Below, piece by piece: positions 1 to 9,617 of a DNA stretch of 64,000 bases (positions are counted from its first letter, which is position 1; each line of letters opens with the position of its first letter). The stretch is from positions 29,925 to 93,924 of the forward strand of contig JBKCNM010000089.1 of assembly GCA_046297395.1 (NCBI GenBank), in the 5' to 3' direction. The notes under the pieces were generated by a model. It did not search any database, was not told the origin of the DNA, and saw nothing but the letters and a program-made list of their open reading frames with translations. Both the position numbers and the translations under genes were made by a program. The DNA is from JBEICQ01 sp046297395 (GTDB taxonomy: Bacteria > Bacteroidota > Bacteroidia > UBA4408).

Positions 1-1667
1 TTGCGGATGGTGGCTAACCTGTGGGCAATCACAAAGGTGGTTCGGCCAACCATGAGTTTATCGAGGGCTTCCTGCACGAGTCTTTCAGATTCTGCATCAA
101 GGGAACTGGTAGCCTCATCCAACAAAAGGATGGCCGGATCTTTAAGCACGGCCCGGGCAATGGCTATGCGTTGCCTTTGGCCACCGCTAAGCTTGATGCC
201 TCTCTCACCTACAATGGTATTGTATTGATCCGGAAATGATTCAATAAAATCATGGGCATTGGCTTTACGCGCTGCATCCATAATTTCATCCATGCTCGCG
301 CCGGGTTTGCCATATGCTATATTTTCGCGGATGGTCCCTCCAAAAAGCAGCACATCCTGAGGCACAATGGCCATGTTTTGTCGCAGGTCGTTCAATGCAT
401 AATCTGAGGAGGGTTTTCCATCAAAATAGATTTCTCCCCTATCTGTTGGATAAAATTTGAGTAGAAGCGAGACTATGGTAGACTTGCCCGATCCGCTCGG
501 CCCCACAATGGCTGTGGTTTGACCGGCGCTGGCTGTAAAACTGATGTCGGATAAAACAGGAAGATTTTTTCGGGATGGATAACTGAAAGCCACATGACTA
601 AAAGCTACTTCACCTTTCAGGCGATGATAGGGAGCGCCTTCACGGGGAACAAGAGATTCCGTTTCTTCCTGAAGGATGTCCATGATTCGTTCTGTTGCCC
701 CGAGGGCTTTTTGAATTTGCGCATACTGTTCGGCTATCCCACCAATACTTGCACCTACAAAAACCGTGTATAACATAAATTGAATAAGATTTCCATGGCT
801 GAGTTCGCCTTGGTTTTCGAGCTTCACAGCCATCCAGATGAGCAATACAATGGCACCGAAAAGGCAAAAGATGATGAAGGAGAAAAATGCACCTCTTAGC
901 ATGCCGCCTCTGATGGCTGTTTGACGGATATCATAAATGCTTTTTTTGTAACGGGCAATTTCAAACCATTCATTCACAAATGCCTTTACATTGGCAATGC
1001 CCTGTAATGTTTCATCCACAATGGTATTGGATTCTGCAATTTTATCCTGCACCCGCTTGGAAAATTTGCGGATGTACCTGCCGAAAAAAACTGCCATGAT
1101 TGCTACCAAAGGAATCACTGCCAGCATGGAAAATGCCAGTTTTGTGCTGGTCATAAAAAGAGCCGTTATGCCTCCAAGGATGATGATGAGCTGCCTAATA
1201 AATTCGGCGATGCTTGTGGTGAATGTATCCTGTAACTGGGCAATATCACTCGATAATCTGCTGTTTAACTCACCCACCCTTCTGTTGGCAAAAAAATGCA
1301 TGGGTAATCGCACCAAGTGTGTATACACATCGCGCCGAATATGCGAAAGCATTCCTTCGGTAACATGCACAAACAGGACCACACGGAAATAGCTGAACAC
1401 TGCCTGAGCACCAAAAAGAAGGAGCAGATAAATTCCGACGCGGTTAATTTGATCCGCCGAAATACTGCCTGCATCCACGAGGTTGCCCATGAGTTTAGGA
1501 AAGGCGATGGCAGTGAGTCCGGTAAGTACAAGGAAAAACAAGCCAAGGGCAAACTTACCTGCAAATGGGCGCATGTAGGAAAAGATGCGGGATGTTTTAA
1601 TGAGCGAATCCTTGCTGAATTTGAAAGAGGGTGGCGCGTTTTCTGAGGTTGGTTGATGATTGGCCAT
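1..1667 (-). CDS. ABC exporter, fused permease-ATPase (MsbA/BmrA type), 3' end outside window
   Basis: Reads leftward from the ATG at 1667 and stays open to the window edge, giving about 555 residues without the extreme C-terminus. The N-terminal half is a six-helix type I exporter domain; the C-terminal half is a canonical ATPase with Walker A GPSGSGKST, Q-loop region VPQD, signature LSGGQRQR, Walker B ILLLDEATSSLD and the H-loop in VIAHRL. All catalytic residues are therefore present. This half-transporter should work as an inner-membrane homodimer exporting a lipid, drug or peptide; the substrate cannot be read from sequence. It begins 42 bp after radC ends and is probably the last or near-last gene of the leftward operon that starts at 4921. 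Lipid A flippase MsbA is possible given lpxH nearby, but Bacteroidota carry many such paralogues. Confidence 0.93.
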   Translation of the reverse strand, partial: MANHQPTSENAPPSFKFSKDSLIKTSRIFSYMRPFAGKFALGLFFLVLTGLTAIAFPKLMGNLVDAGSISADQINRVGIYLLLLFGAQAVFSYFRVVLFVHVTEGMLSHIRRDVYTHLVRLPMHFFANRRVGELNSRLSSDIAQLQDTFTTSIAEFIRQLIIILGGITALFMTSTKLAFSMLAVIPLVAIMAVFFGRYIRKFSKRVQDKIAESNTIVDETLQGIANVKAFVNEWFEIARYKKSIYDIRQTAIRGGMLRGAFFSFIIFCLFGAIVLLIWMAVKLENQGELSHGNLIQFMLYTVFVGASIGGIAEQYAQIQKALGATERIMDILQEETESLVPREGAPYHRLKGEVAFSHVAFSYPSRKNLPVLSDISFTASAGQTTAIVGPSGSGKSTIVSLLLKFYPTDRGEIYFDGKPSSDYALNDLRQNMAIVPQDVLLFGGTIRENIAYGKPGASMDEIMDAARKANAHDFIESFPDQYNTIVGERGIKLSGGQRQRIAIARAVLKDPAILLLDEATSSLDAESERLVQEALDKLMVGRTTFVIAHRLATIR

Positions 1668-1709
1668 GGTTGGGAGGACGAAAGTACGAGGATTCTGTTT
1701 TACCCTGAT

Positions 1710-2399
1710 CTAAAAATCTCCTTCGTCCTTTAGGCTATAGTATTTGTTATGGCCGATGATCAGGTGGTCGAGCAATGTCATATCCAGCAATTTACAAGCC
1801 TCTGCGATTTTTCGGGTAAGGGCGATGTCCGATTCCGAGGGAACCATGTTTCCACTGGGATGGTTGTGACAGACAATCATGGAAGATGCTTTGCTGCGAA
1901 GGGCTTCAGCAAAAACAATTTTGTTGTCTACCACTGTGCCGGAGGTTCCGCCTTTGCTGATATGGACATGTCTGATGATCCGATTGGCACGATTCAGGAG
2001 AATCATGTAGAATTCCTCATGCGGAAGATCTTCAAGATATTGTCTGATGTATTCGTAAGCAGCCCTGCTGGAAGTAATGGCAATTCTTGAGAGGGATTCC
2101 TGGTTCTTTCTGCGCCTGCCCAGTTCCAGCACGGCGGCAAGAGTAACAGCTTTGGTTGTGCCCATGCCTTTGATTTGTTCCAGGTCATGTATTTCCAGCT
2201 TGCCGAGCTCATCCAGGTTATTGCCGGCCCTTTGCAGAACCTCCATAGCCATCTGCAGGGCGGTTTTGCTTTTGGTACCCGTTCGCAAAATAATGGCTAT
2301 TAACTCAGCATCACTGAGTGCGTTTTTACCCTTGAGCAATAGTTTTTCCCTTGGACGGTCTTCGAGCGCCCATGAACGAATCCCACCCTTTTCAGACAT
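1710..2399 (-). CDS. radC: RadC family JAB-domain protein (UPF0758)
   Basis: 229 residues from the ATG at 2399. The N-terminal third has the helix-hairpin-helix-like segment typical of RadC. The C-terminal part is a JAB/MPN+ metal-binding domain with the motif HNHPSGN (His178, His180) followed by PSESD (Asp191), the zinc-coordinating pattern of this family. The historical name is DNA repair protein RadC, but the repair role has been withdrawn in E. coli and the real activity is unsettled. The chosen start overlaps the end of rpe by 8 bp; an upstream in-frame start at 2483 would lie deep inside rpe and adds sequence unlike the family. Belongs to the leftward operon 4921 to 1. Confidence 0.93.
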   Translation of the reverse strand: MSEKGGIRSWALEDRPREKLLLKGKNALSDAELIAIILRTGTKSKTALQMAMEVLQRAGNNLDELGKLEIHDLEQIKGMGTTKAVTLAAVLELGRRRKNQESLSRIAITSSRAAYEYIRQYLEDLPHEEFYMILLNRANRIIRHVHISKGGTSGTVVDNKIVFAEALRSKASSMIVCHNHPSGNMVPSESDIALTRKIAEACKLLDMTLLDHLIIGHNKYYSLKDEGDF

Positions 2400-3042
2400 G
2401 AGAGAGGCGTGAAATGATACCACTGGGATCTTGGGAATTAAAAACGGTATTGCCGGCCACCAGTATATCGGCACCAACCCCAATCATCTCTGCAGCATTT
2501 TCAAGCGTTACCCCGCCATCAATCTCGATGAGGGTATTTGCCTTTTTTTCTGCAATTATTTTTTTTAGTTGTTTTATTTTTTCAAGTGTCTGAGGAATGA
2601 AGCTTTGGCCACCAAAGCCGGGGTTAACGCCCATCAGGCAGACCAGGTCAACATCGGCGAGTATATCGCTGAGAAAGGATACAGGTGTTTGAGGATTCAC
2701 TGCAATACCTGCCTTTATTTTCATGTCTTTGATCTGTTGGATATGCCGGTGAGCATGCACACTGGCTTCGATATGAAAACTGATGTAATCTGCACCTGCA
2801 TCAGCAAACATGGAAAAATATTTTTCCGGTTCCACAATCATGAGGTGCACATCCAGTGGCTTGGTTGCATGTTTTTTGATGGCTTTTACCACAGGGATGC
2901 CGAGGCTGATATTGGGCACAAACCGTCCATCCATAACATCTACATGGATGAGTGATGCTTCACTTTCATTGATCATCCTGATCTCTTCACCCAGGCGCGA
3001 AAAATCTGCTGATAAAATTGAAGGGGCAATCATAGTTTTCAT
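2392..3042 (-). CDS. rpe: ribulose-phosphate 3-epimerase
   Basis: 216 residues, full length for the family. The TIM-barrel enzyme interconverts ribulose 5-phosphate and xylulose 5-phosphate in the pentose phosphate pathway. Visible family blocks are APSILSADFSRLGEE at the N-terminus, HVDVMDGRFVPN with metal-ligand residues, DVHLMI, VNPGFGGQ and the phosphate-binding EIDGGV. The ATG at 3042 overlaps the lpxH stop in an ATGA junction, which supports this start and suggests translational coupling. A split transketolase half lies in the same window but in a separate unit. Confidence 0.97.
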   Translation of the reverse strand: MKTMIAPSILSADFSRLGEEIRMINESEASLIHVDVMDGRFVPNISLGIPVVKAIKKHATKPLDVHLMIVEPEKYFSMFADAGADYISFHIEASVHAHRHIQQIKDMKIKAGIAVNPQTPVSFLSDILADVDLVCLMGVNPGFGGQSFIPQTLEKIKQLKKIIAEKKANTLIEIDGGVTLENAAEMIGVGADILVAGNTVFNSQDPSGIISRLSHV

Positions 3043-3800
3043 ATAGCAATTGATTTTACATATAGTTCCTTTCCGTCAAACTCGGCGTAATGTCCTCCTT
3101 TAAACCAATCACCCAGATTGATGTAGCGCGTTGTGGGTGAAACAGGGTAATCGAGCAAGAGATGCCGGTGTCCGAATATAAAATAATCAACCGGCTTTTT
3201 GTCGGCCATCTCACGACAGTAGCCAATCAGCCTTTCTTTATCCTCTCCGAGAAAGACCTCATCCAAATGACCTGTTTTGTGTCTGCTTCGCTTTGAGAAA
3301 AAGTTGGCCAGTGAAATACCCAGATCAGGATGCATCCACCTGAAGAGAAATTGGCAGATGGGACTGGCAAAGATTTTTTTAATCAGTTTATATCCATGGT
3401 CACCTTCACCCAAACCATCGCCATGACCAATATGGAAATTCTTTCCCATGCATGAAAACTCATAAACACTGCGGTGCATGACAGCCTGAAACTCCTCGGT
3501 GAAGTAGGTAAAAACCCACATGTCATGATTTCCGGTGAAGTAATGAATACGAATACCTTTATCGGCTAATTCGGCAAGTTTCCCAAGCAATCGGGTGTAT
3601 CCTTTAGGAACCACCTGCTTGTATTCAAACCAAAAGTCGAACACATCGCCCATCAGAAACACTTCATGTGCATCGTGTAAAATACTGTTCAACCAGTTTA
3701 CGAGAAGTTGCTCACGCAACCGGCTGGTTTTACCGGAAGGAAGACCGAGGTGAAAATCGGAAGCAAAATATATTTTTTTTCCTTCGGGCAGCGTATGCAT
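3039..3800 (-). CDS. lpxH: UDP-2,3-diacylglucosamine diphosphatase, LpxH-like
   Basis: 253 residues from the ATG at 3800, which shares one base with the previous stop (TGATG). A TTG at 3827 would add nine residues but is less likely. Calcineurin-like phosphoesterase motifs appear in order: DFHLG, GDVFDFWFE, GNHDMW, GHGDGLG and FGHRH, together giving the two-metal site. The HDMW and GDGLGEGD blocks match the LpxH-like group that cleaves UDP-2,3-diacylglucosamine to lipid X during lipid A synthesis at the inner membrane. A close relative with another nucleotide substrate cannot be excluded, but the window's kdsA and the Gram-negative background fit LpxH. Confidence 0.88.
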   Translation of the reverse strand: MHTLPEGKKIYFASDFHLGLPSGKTSRLREQLLVNWLNSILHDAHEVFLMGDVFDFWFEYKQVVPKGYTRLLGKLAELADKGIRIHYFTGNHDMWVFTYFTEEFQAVMHRSVYEFSCMGKNFHIGHGDGLGEGDHGYKLIKKIFASPICQFLFRWMHPDLGISLANFFSKRSRHKTGHLDEVFLGEDKERLIGYCREMADKKPVDYFIFGHRHLLLDYPVSPTTRYINLGDWFKGGHYAEFDGKELYVKSIAI

Positions 3801-4921
3801 CAGGGATTGATCAAGCCGGCAATACAATCTTCGAGTTCCTTGCCCCTAAGATTTTTAGCAACAATCTTGCCTTCTCTGTCGAGTACAAAGGTCATTGGTA
3901 TTCCTTCTATTTTATAAAGTTTTACCACAGATGAACTCCAGAAACCAAGGTCACTCACATGATTGGGCCATGCAAGACCGTCTTTCTGGATGGCTTCTGC
4001 CCAAGCCTCTTTGCTTTTGTCTAGCGAAACGCTATACACCGTAAATCCCTTTTCATTGAACTTTTTATAGATGTTCACCACATTGGGATTTTCCATGCGA
4101 CATGGACGGCACCAAGATGCCCAAAAATCGAGTAAAACCACTTTGCCTTTGAGAGACGATAAGGCAATTTCCTTCCCTTCAGGGCTGCTCAATCGGATAT
4201 CCGGAGGAATACTTCCTTTGCTCAGCATCTTTGAATCTGCAACCATGGCCTGAAGTGATTTGGTATAATCTGATTGAGGATAATTCTTTAAAAAGGCGGC
4301 AGCTACTTTTTCAATGTAGGCCATGTCTTTATCCTTATCAAGTCTTTCCAACATGGCAAGTGATACGAATGAGGATGGAGATTTGTCGATGAGTGATTTG
4401 AGCATGGTGTTTTCCTCATTTGTCATTTTGATGTACTCGCCTTCTACTGCGGAGGCAGAGGTTTCGTCACCCTTGTTTTTATATTCTGAATATACCTTTT
4501 GCATGCTGTCTGCTTTCATGTAATTCCTTTGCAGCATGGTGGATGTAGTTCGAAGTAACTCACTCTCGGCAGATCCGCTGATTGTATAAGTGGATGCCAT
4601 TGCATCGTATTTTCCTTTGATGAGAACTTGTTTATCCTGCTTGGATAAAATCATCACCAGAAAATTATCCTGAGAAGCGGATAGTCTATAGAAATGAGGA
4701 TCATCAACCTGAATGTTGATCATTCCCTTTCCATTGTCATCAAGATTGATAGAATCCACTGGCGTGGCTTTTGCTGTTCCAAGCTCATACAATACTACTT
4801 TTTTACCCGAACCGCCTGTAAATTCAAAAGAGATTTTCTGTTTTTTTGACTGTTCCCCGTTACAACCATAAAATGAGATGAGGAATAAGCAAAGAATTGC
4901 GATTTTTTGTTTGATCATCAT
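3800..4921 (-). CDS. TlpA-like thioredoxin-fold lipoprotein with DUF4369-type N-domain
   Basis: 373 residues. The N-terminus is a lipoprotein signal with a lipobox ending FYGC (Cys20), so the protein is anchored to a membrane on the periplasmic side. Residues about 28-110 resemble the DUF4369 beta domain, the middle is helical, and residues about 235-373 form a TlpA/AhpC-like thioredoxin fold with active site WCRPC (Cys271, Cys274) and a cis-proline region GIPMTFV. Such Bacteroidota proteins act as periplasmic thiol-disulfide reductases, for example in cytochrome c maturation or disulfide repair; the partner is unknown. First gene of the leftward operon, overlapping lpxH by one base. A second protein of similar plan lies at 58556-59977. 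Confidence 0.9.
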   Translation of the reverse strand: MMIKQKIAILCLFLISFYGCNGEQSKKQKISFEFTGGSGKKVVLYELGTAKATPVDSINLDDNGKGMINIQVDDPHFYRLSASQDNFLVMILSKQDKQVLIKGKYDAMASTYTISGSAESELLRTTSTMLQRNYMKADSMQKVYSEYKNKGDETSASAVEGEYIKMTNEENTMLKSLIDKSPSSFVSLAMLERLDKDKDMAYIEKVAAAFLKNYPQSDYTKSLQAMVADSKMLSKGSIPPDIRLSSPEGKEIALSSLKGKVVLLDFWASWCRPCRMENPNVVNIYKKFNEKGFTVYSVSLDKSKEAWAEAIQKDGLAWPNHVSDLGFWSSSVVKLYKIEGIPMTFVLDREGKIVAKNLRGKELEDCIAGLINP

Positions 4922-4929
4922 AAGTTTGC

Positions 4930-4937
4930 CAAAGGTA
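4930..4937 (-). promoter_or_regulatory. -7 box TACCTTTG for the leftward operon
   Basis: On the minus strand the octamer TACCTTTG matches the Bacteroidota sigma-A -7 consensus TAnnTTTG exactly. It lies 8 bases before the ATG at 4921, so any transcript would have only a few bases of leader. No clear TTG -33 element sits at the usual spacing, so this is a weak call. Confidence 0.4.
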
Positions 4938-4982
4938 CAATCTTATGCTTAAAAGCAGAAAATAAATACCTTTACTTGCCAA

Positions 4983-7900
4983 ATGATTTCAATCTATAGT
5001 AGAAAGAGAAGTTTACTCATCGGTATTCTCAGTTACCTGATAAGTTTTAGCTCACTAAGTTTTGCTTCTGCAAACGAAAAATTTATCACACGCATTTTTT
5101 CGGAAAATGAAGGTCTTTTAAATACCAATGTCGAATGTCTGCTTACTGATGATGACCAAACGGTGTGGATTGGAACCCAGGATGGTTTGTATCACTATAA
5201 CGGAGATGTTTTTAGGGTGTTTAAACCAGAAAAAAACAATCCTTCAAGCATTGACAATATCAGGATTCGCTGTTTACTCAAAGACCATGCGGGAAATATC
5301 TGGATTGGTACGGAAACCGGATTGAATGTTTTTTCAAAAATCACAGGAAAAATAACCCGTGTCATCTCTAATAATAAAAACACCTCTGAATCGTGTAAGA
5401 TTTTTTGTCTGATGCAGGATAAAAAAAACCGTATCTGGGCAGGCGGAAATTTTGGAAAAAACAAGGGTTCATTAATTATCACTGATGTAAATACACTCAA
5501 AACACAATTCATCAGTCTTGAAACCAACAAGGATATTGTTACGCTGGCCACAAGCAGCAATGGAAATATACTGGCGGGCAGTGCCCTTGAAGGAGACTTG
5601 TTTATCATCTCTTCAGACAACCTTACCTCCGGAAAAATTCAGCAAATACGCAAACTTCCTTACGAAAAACTCCAAAAAATATCCGTTATCAACGGCAAAA
5701 TATGGTTAAGCGGATATGGCGGAGGGCTTAGTTGCTTTGATGAAAAAGAGCTTGACAAAGGTGTGGTTACGGCGGAGATTGTACCCGGAACAGAAAAAAT
5801 GTATTTGCATGATATTGAGTTTGATGAGAAAAGCCGAAAGATTTGGATGGCTGACATCAACAGCTGCATTGTGCTTTATGATCCTGTGAGTAAAATGCTG
5901 GAAAAAAGCAGGCTCGTGATTCCGGAAAACATCATTCCCATGAATGTTGCTTTTGGTTACAACGGTGAAATTTGGATTGGTAGCCAAAAAGGATTGATTT
6001 CGGTGCGCAATGAAAATACTCCTTTTAAAGTTTTGGTAAATACTGAAGCTTCCGAAGAAATCAATCCGTTTATTTCCATTTTTATCGACAAATCAAAGCA
6101 CCTCTGGAGCTCCAGATATTTTAAAAACAAAACCTTTACTGATAACAAGGATTACGATGCGGTTCTCTCAAAAATTGCCGGTTCTAAAAGTGAAAGAATT
6201 TGGGACTTTACTGAAGATGAAAAGTACTATTTCGTGCTCTCTTCCGGCAAAATAAATCAAATTGAAAAAGGCTCATTCAGGTCAACTGAAATTCTATCAA
6301 CCTCAAAAATTGATAATCCCTCCTGTGAATTTTTATCCATGCATATCTGGAAGGATTATCTCCTTGTTGGAACCACGCTGAATGGGCTTTTTGCCTTTCA
6401 AATGAAAGCCCCATACCATTTGGTATTTTCCAATCAATCACCCAAATTCAGTGAGATTTCCAAAAATGGTGTGCATGGCTTCACGCCTATTGATGAAAAT
6501 TGGATTCTTATATGGACAGACAATGGTTTGTGGATCATGGACAAGGAATTCAACCTTTCGAAAAAACTCCATACCAATGAATTCAGTGGAAAATTTGTTG
6601 CAGGAGTGGATATCGATCAAAACAATTTTTTATGGATTGCATACTACGGTGGCGGGCTGGATGTATTTTCAAACATCTTCGGGGTGCTAACAAAAAATGA
6701 AAAGCCGCAAGTATTAAATTTCAATGAGTCCTGCGGCCTCAAAACGGGAGCCGGTATGGGAATGATGATAGACAAAAACAACCTGGGCTGGTTATCAACC
6801 ACAAACGGGTTGTACCGCATTATCCTTACAGATAAAATAAGAAGTCTTCTCAGCAAGAAAAATGCAGATATCAGCGCTATCTCAATCAGGGAAAGGAATG
6901 CATGCGTGAAGGGATATTTTAATACAGATGGACTCATCGATAATGACTTCAGCGTATTTTGTGCAGCAAGGACCGAAAAAAAAGACAGACTCTATTTTGC
7001 CAGTGCCAAAGGCATCATCTATTTTAATCCCGATGATTTCAAACAAGACACCATCGTCTCAGATCTTATCCTCACAGGAATGAAAATTTTCGACAAAGAG
7101 ATTGAAACTGATAGTATCCTGGCCATAAAAAAAATTATTCACCTGAACTACAAGCAAAACTTTTTCTCCTTTGATTTTGATTTCAAATATTACCGTCAGG
7201 CACCAAGCAAGCATCAATATGCCTACCAGATGGTTGGATTTGACAATGACTGGATTTACTCGGGCAACAGAAGATTCGCACAGTATACTAATCTCGGGCC
7301 CGGTGAATATACATTCCTGATTAAAGGAGCGAATGAAGACGGCATTTGGGTAAAAAAACCTTATGTTTTGAAAATAGTGATTCATCCTCCGTTTTGGAGA
7401 ACAAATTGGTTTTATGCAGCTACCCTCCTAACAATCATCATAGCCATATTTTCTATTATCCGTTACAGAGAAATTCGGCTCAGAAGAGAAAACAAATTAT
7501 TGGAAGAAAAAGTGGCTATCCGTACAGAAGAAATTGAAGAAATCAATATTGTATTGACCAAGAAGAACAGAGACATTACCGACAGCATCAATTATGCAAG
7601 ACGAATGCAGGATTCCATTCTCCCGCCGGTCTCAGACTTGCAAAAAATCTTTCCCTCATCATTTGTTATTTACAAACCAAAAGATATCGTGAGTGGCGAT
7701 TTTTATTGGTTCAAGCAAGTGAGTAATGAAAAAAATCAGTCCTCTTCGGTGTTTATCGCCATCGCAGATTGCACTGGTCATGGCGTGCCCGGAGCGCTTA
7801 TGAGCATGATTGGAGTTGATCGCCTCAGTGAAGGCATTAAATTATTTGATCACCCTTCAAATGTTCTTGAATATATTAACCATTCTGTAAAAAACACGCT

Positions 7901-8351
7901 CCGACAGCACGATAATGACGATATGCACTCGAGGGATGGTATGGATATGGCGCTTCTTGCAATAACCGAAAAAGAAAAAGGAATTTTTAGTATTGAATTT
8001 GCAGGTGCAAACCGCCCATTATGGTACTTCAATCAGCAGGAAATACTGCAGGAAGTACCTTCAGATAAAGTTGCCATTGCCGGATTTACCAAAAAGGATT
8101 TCAGCTTCCGAAACCATTCCCTCATTATGCAAAAAGGACAGCGGATATATCTTTTTTCTGATGGCATATATGATCAATTTGGAGGAAAGGATGGCCAAAA
8201 ACTATTAATGAGAGGCTTCAGGGAGTTGATTCAAAAAGCACAAGTTTTACCACTACACCAACAGGCTGCATTTATTGAAAAAGAATTAAAAACCTGGCAG
8301 AACAGCTACGAGCAGGTTGACGATATTCTTATCATGGGTATCGAACTCTGA
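4983..8351 (+). CDS. periplasmic propeller / Y_Y_Y sensor fused to a SpoIIE-type PP2C phosphatase
   Basis: 1122 residues in one frame. A signal or anchor segment covers about residues 1-33. Residues about 40-720 carry repeated WIG/IWIG-type motifs (VWIGTQDGLY, IWIGTETGLN, IWIGSQKGL), the hallmark of two-component regulator propeller repeats. A Y_Y_Y domain follows (about 740-795), then one membrane helix (about 808-830), a coiled coil (about 830-880), and a C-terminal SpoIIE/PP2C phosphatase (about 890-1122) with GDFYWF, DCTGHGVPGALMS and FSDGIYDQFGG. Normal two-component propeller proteins end in a histidine kinase; here the output is a serine/threonine phosphatase, as in partner-switching regulators. 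No STAS antagonist, anti-sigma kinase or regulator gene is adjacent. Transcribed alone, divergent from the operon at 4921, and convergent with recA. Confidence 0.93.
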   Translation: MISIYSRKRSLLIGILSYLISFSSLSFASANEKFITRIFSENEGLLNTNVECLLTDDDQTVWIGTQDGLYHYNGDVFRVFKPEKNNPSSIDNIRIRCLLKDHAGNIWIGTETGLNVFSKITGKITRVISNNKNTSESCKIFCLMQDKKNRIWAGGNFGKNKGSLIITDVNTLKTQFISLETNKDIVTLATSSNGNILAGSALEGDLFIISSDNLTSGKIQQIRKLPYEKLQKISVINGKIWLSGYGGGLSCFDEKELDKGVVTAEIVPGTEKMYLHDIEFDEKSRKIWMADINSCIVLYDPVSKMLEKSRLVIPENIIPMNVAFGYNGEIWIGSQKGLISVRNENTPFKVLVNTEASEEINPFISIFIDKSKHLWSSRYFKNKTFTDNKDYDAVLSKIAGSKSERIWDFTEDEKYYFVLSSGKINQIEKGSFRSTEILSTSKIDNPSCEFLSMHIWKDYLLVGTTLNGLFAFQMKAPYHLVFSNQSPKFSEISKNGVHGFTPIDENWILIWTDNGLWIMDKEFNLSKKLHTNEFSGKFVAGVDIDQNNFLWIAYYGGGLDVFSNIFGVLTKNEKPQVLNFNESCGLKTGAGMGMMIDKNNLGWLSTTNGLYRIILTDKIRSLLSKKNADISAISIRERNACVKGYFNTDGLIDNDFSVFCAARTEKKDRLYFASAKGIIYFNPDDFKQDTIVSDLILTGMKIFDKEIETDSILAIKKIIHLNYKQNFFSFDFDFKYYRQAPSKHQYAYQMVGFDNDWIYSGNRRFAQYTNLGPGEYTFLIKGANEDGIWVKKPYVLKIVIHPPFWRTNWFYAATLLTIIIAIFSIIRYREIRLRRENKLLEEKVAIRTEEIEEINIVLTKKNRDITDSINYARRMQDSILPPVSDLQKIFPSSFVIYKPKDIVSGDFYWFKQVSNEKNQSSSVFIAIADCTGHGVPGALMSMIGVDRLSEGIKLFDHPSNVLEYINHSVKNTLRQHDNDDMHSRDGMDMALLAITEKEKGIFSIEFAGANRPLWYFNQQEILQEVPSDKVAIAGFTKKDFSFRNHSLIMQKGQRIYLFSDGIYDQFGGKDGQKLLMRGFRELIQKAQVLPLHQQAAFIEKELKTWQNSYEQVDDILIMGIEL

Positions 8352-8403
8352 TTGTTTTCTTCCTTTTCTGAAGATGCCGGCCCACATGGCAAACAAATAA
8401 AAA

Positions 8404-8426
8404 AGCCGGCAAGGAATAAGCCGGCT
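8404..8426 (-). terminator. intrinsic terminator of recA
   Basis: Perfect 7-bp inverted repeat AGCCGGC / GCCGGCT with a 9-base loop. On the minus strand it follows the recA stop and runs into a T-rich stretch (the plus strand shows A-rich sequence just to its left), so it is oriented for recA. It may also stop readthrough from the convergent sensor gene ending at 8351, though the T-run on that side is interrupted. Confidence 0.8.
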
Positions 8427-8448
8427 GTTCTAAAAAGTATTTTTTCAT

Positions 8449-9489
8449 TTAAGATGCCTGGGCACTTGCCATGGCCTGACGCACTCTTGTCTCAAGTTCT
8501 TCCTGAAGTTCAGGATTGTCCAACAAGGTTTGTCGCGTAGCATCTCTGCCCTGTCCAATTCTGGTGTCATTGTAGCTATACCAACTTCCTGCTTTTTTGA
8601 TGACATTTAAATCCACGCCAAGATCAATAATCTCTCCGGTTTTAGAAATGCCTTCACCATACAATATATCGAACTCGGCTGTTTTAAAAGGAGGAGCTAC
8701 CTTGTTCTTTACAATTTTTACACGCACCCTGTTTCCACTCACAGTTTCGCCATCCTTAAGTTGGCCAATACGGCGGATGTCAAGACGAATAGAGGCATAA
8801 AACTTCAGTGCATTTCCACCGGTGGTTGTTTCCGGGTTTCCAAACATCACACCAATTTTTTCACGAAGCTGATTGATAAAGATGCAGCAACAATTGGTTT
8901 TAGAGATGGTACCGGTAAGTTTCCGCAATGCCTGAGACATAAGCCTTGCCTGCAAGCCCATTTTTGATTCACCCATTTCTCCCTCAATCTCACTTTTTGG
9001 CGTTAATGCAGCCACAGAATCAATAACAATGATGTCTATGGCACCACTGCGAATAAGGTTTTCTGCTATTTCAAGCGCCTGTTCCCCATTGTCGGGTTGA
9101 GAGATGAATAGATTCTCGGTATCTACACCCAATTTTTCTGCATAAGATCTGTCGAAAGCATGTTCTGCATCAATAAATGCTGCAATGCCTCCTGCTTTTT
9201 GTGCTTCTGCTATGGCATGAATGGTGAGTGTGGTTTTACCTGATGATTCGGGACCATAAATTTCCACGATTCTTCCTTTGGGATAGCCGCTGATGCCAAG
9301 TGCATTATCCAGAGCGATGGAACCACTGCTAATGACTTCCATTTCCTCGATAGGATTGTCTCCCATCTTCATGATTGCACCTTTGCCAAAGGTTTTTTCA
9401 ATTTTATCAATTGTCAATTGAAGCGCCTTAAGCTTTTCTTTATTCGCCTCTTTGGTCTGATTTTCTTTTTCTTTGCTTTCCTTAGCCAT
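8449..9489 (-). CDS. recA: recombinase A
   Basis: 346 residues, normal length. RecA binds single-stranded DNA and ATP, drives homologous strand exchange and triggers LexA-type autocleavage. Family blocks seen: Walker A GPESSGKTT (about residue 79), the FIDAEHA segment, Walker B in IIVIDSVAAL, and the DNA-binding loop region with FINQLREKIGVMFGNPE. The N-terminus is lysine/glutamate-rich and the C-terminus is shorter and less acidic than in E. coli. It is monocistronic, with its own terminator at 8404-8426. I saw no LexA-like gene or clear SOS box in the window. Confidence 0.99.
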   Translation of the reverse strand: MAKESKEKENQTKEANKEKLKALQLTIDKIEKTFGKGAIMKMGDNPIEEMEVISSGSIALDNALGISGYPKGRIVEIYGPESSGKTTLTIHAIAEAQKAGGIAAFIDAEHAFDRSYAEKLGVDTENLFISQPDNGEQALEIAENLIRSGAIDIIVIDSVAALTPKSEIEGEMGESKMGLQARLMSQALRKLTGTISKTNCCCIFINQLREKIGVMFGNPETTTGGNALKFYASIRLDIRRIGQLKDGETVSGNRVRVKIVKNKVAPPFKTAEFDILYGEGISKTGEIIDLGVDLNVIKKAGSWYSYNDTRIGQGRDATRQTLLDNPELQEELETRVRQAMASAQAS

Positions 9490-9617
9490 GATAGGTATTT
9501 TTTTGGTGATACAAAGAAAGGGAATTGCCCACAGCCATGCTCAACCATGGGTAGAAACATTTGAAAATATTTCAACACTGATTTACTGCTGTTTGTAAAA
9601 GCAAAAGGTTAATCCTT

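Noticed and set aside
9512..9544. recA promoter TTG plus TTTCTTTG
   Set aside because: The -7 box has a mismatch in the key TA and the 22-base spacing is long; not distinguishable from chance.
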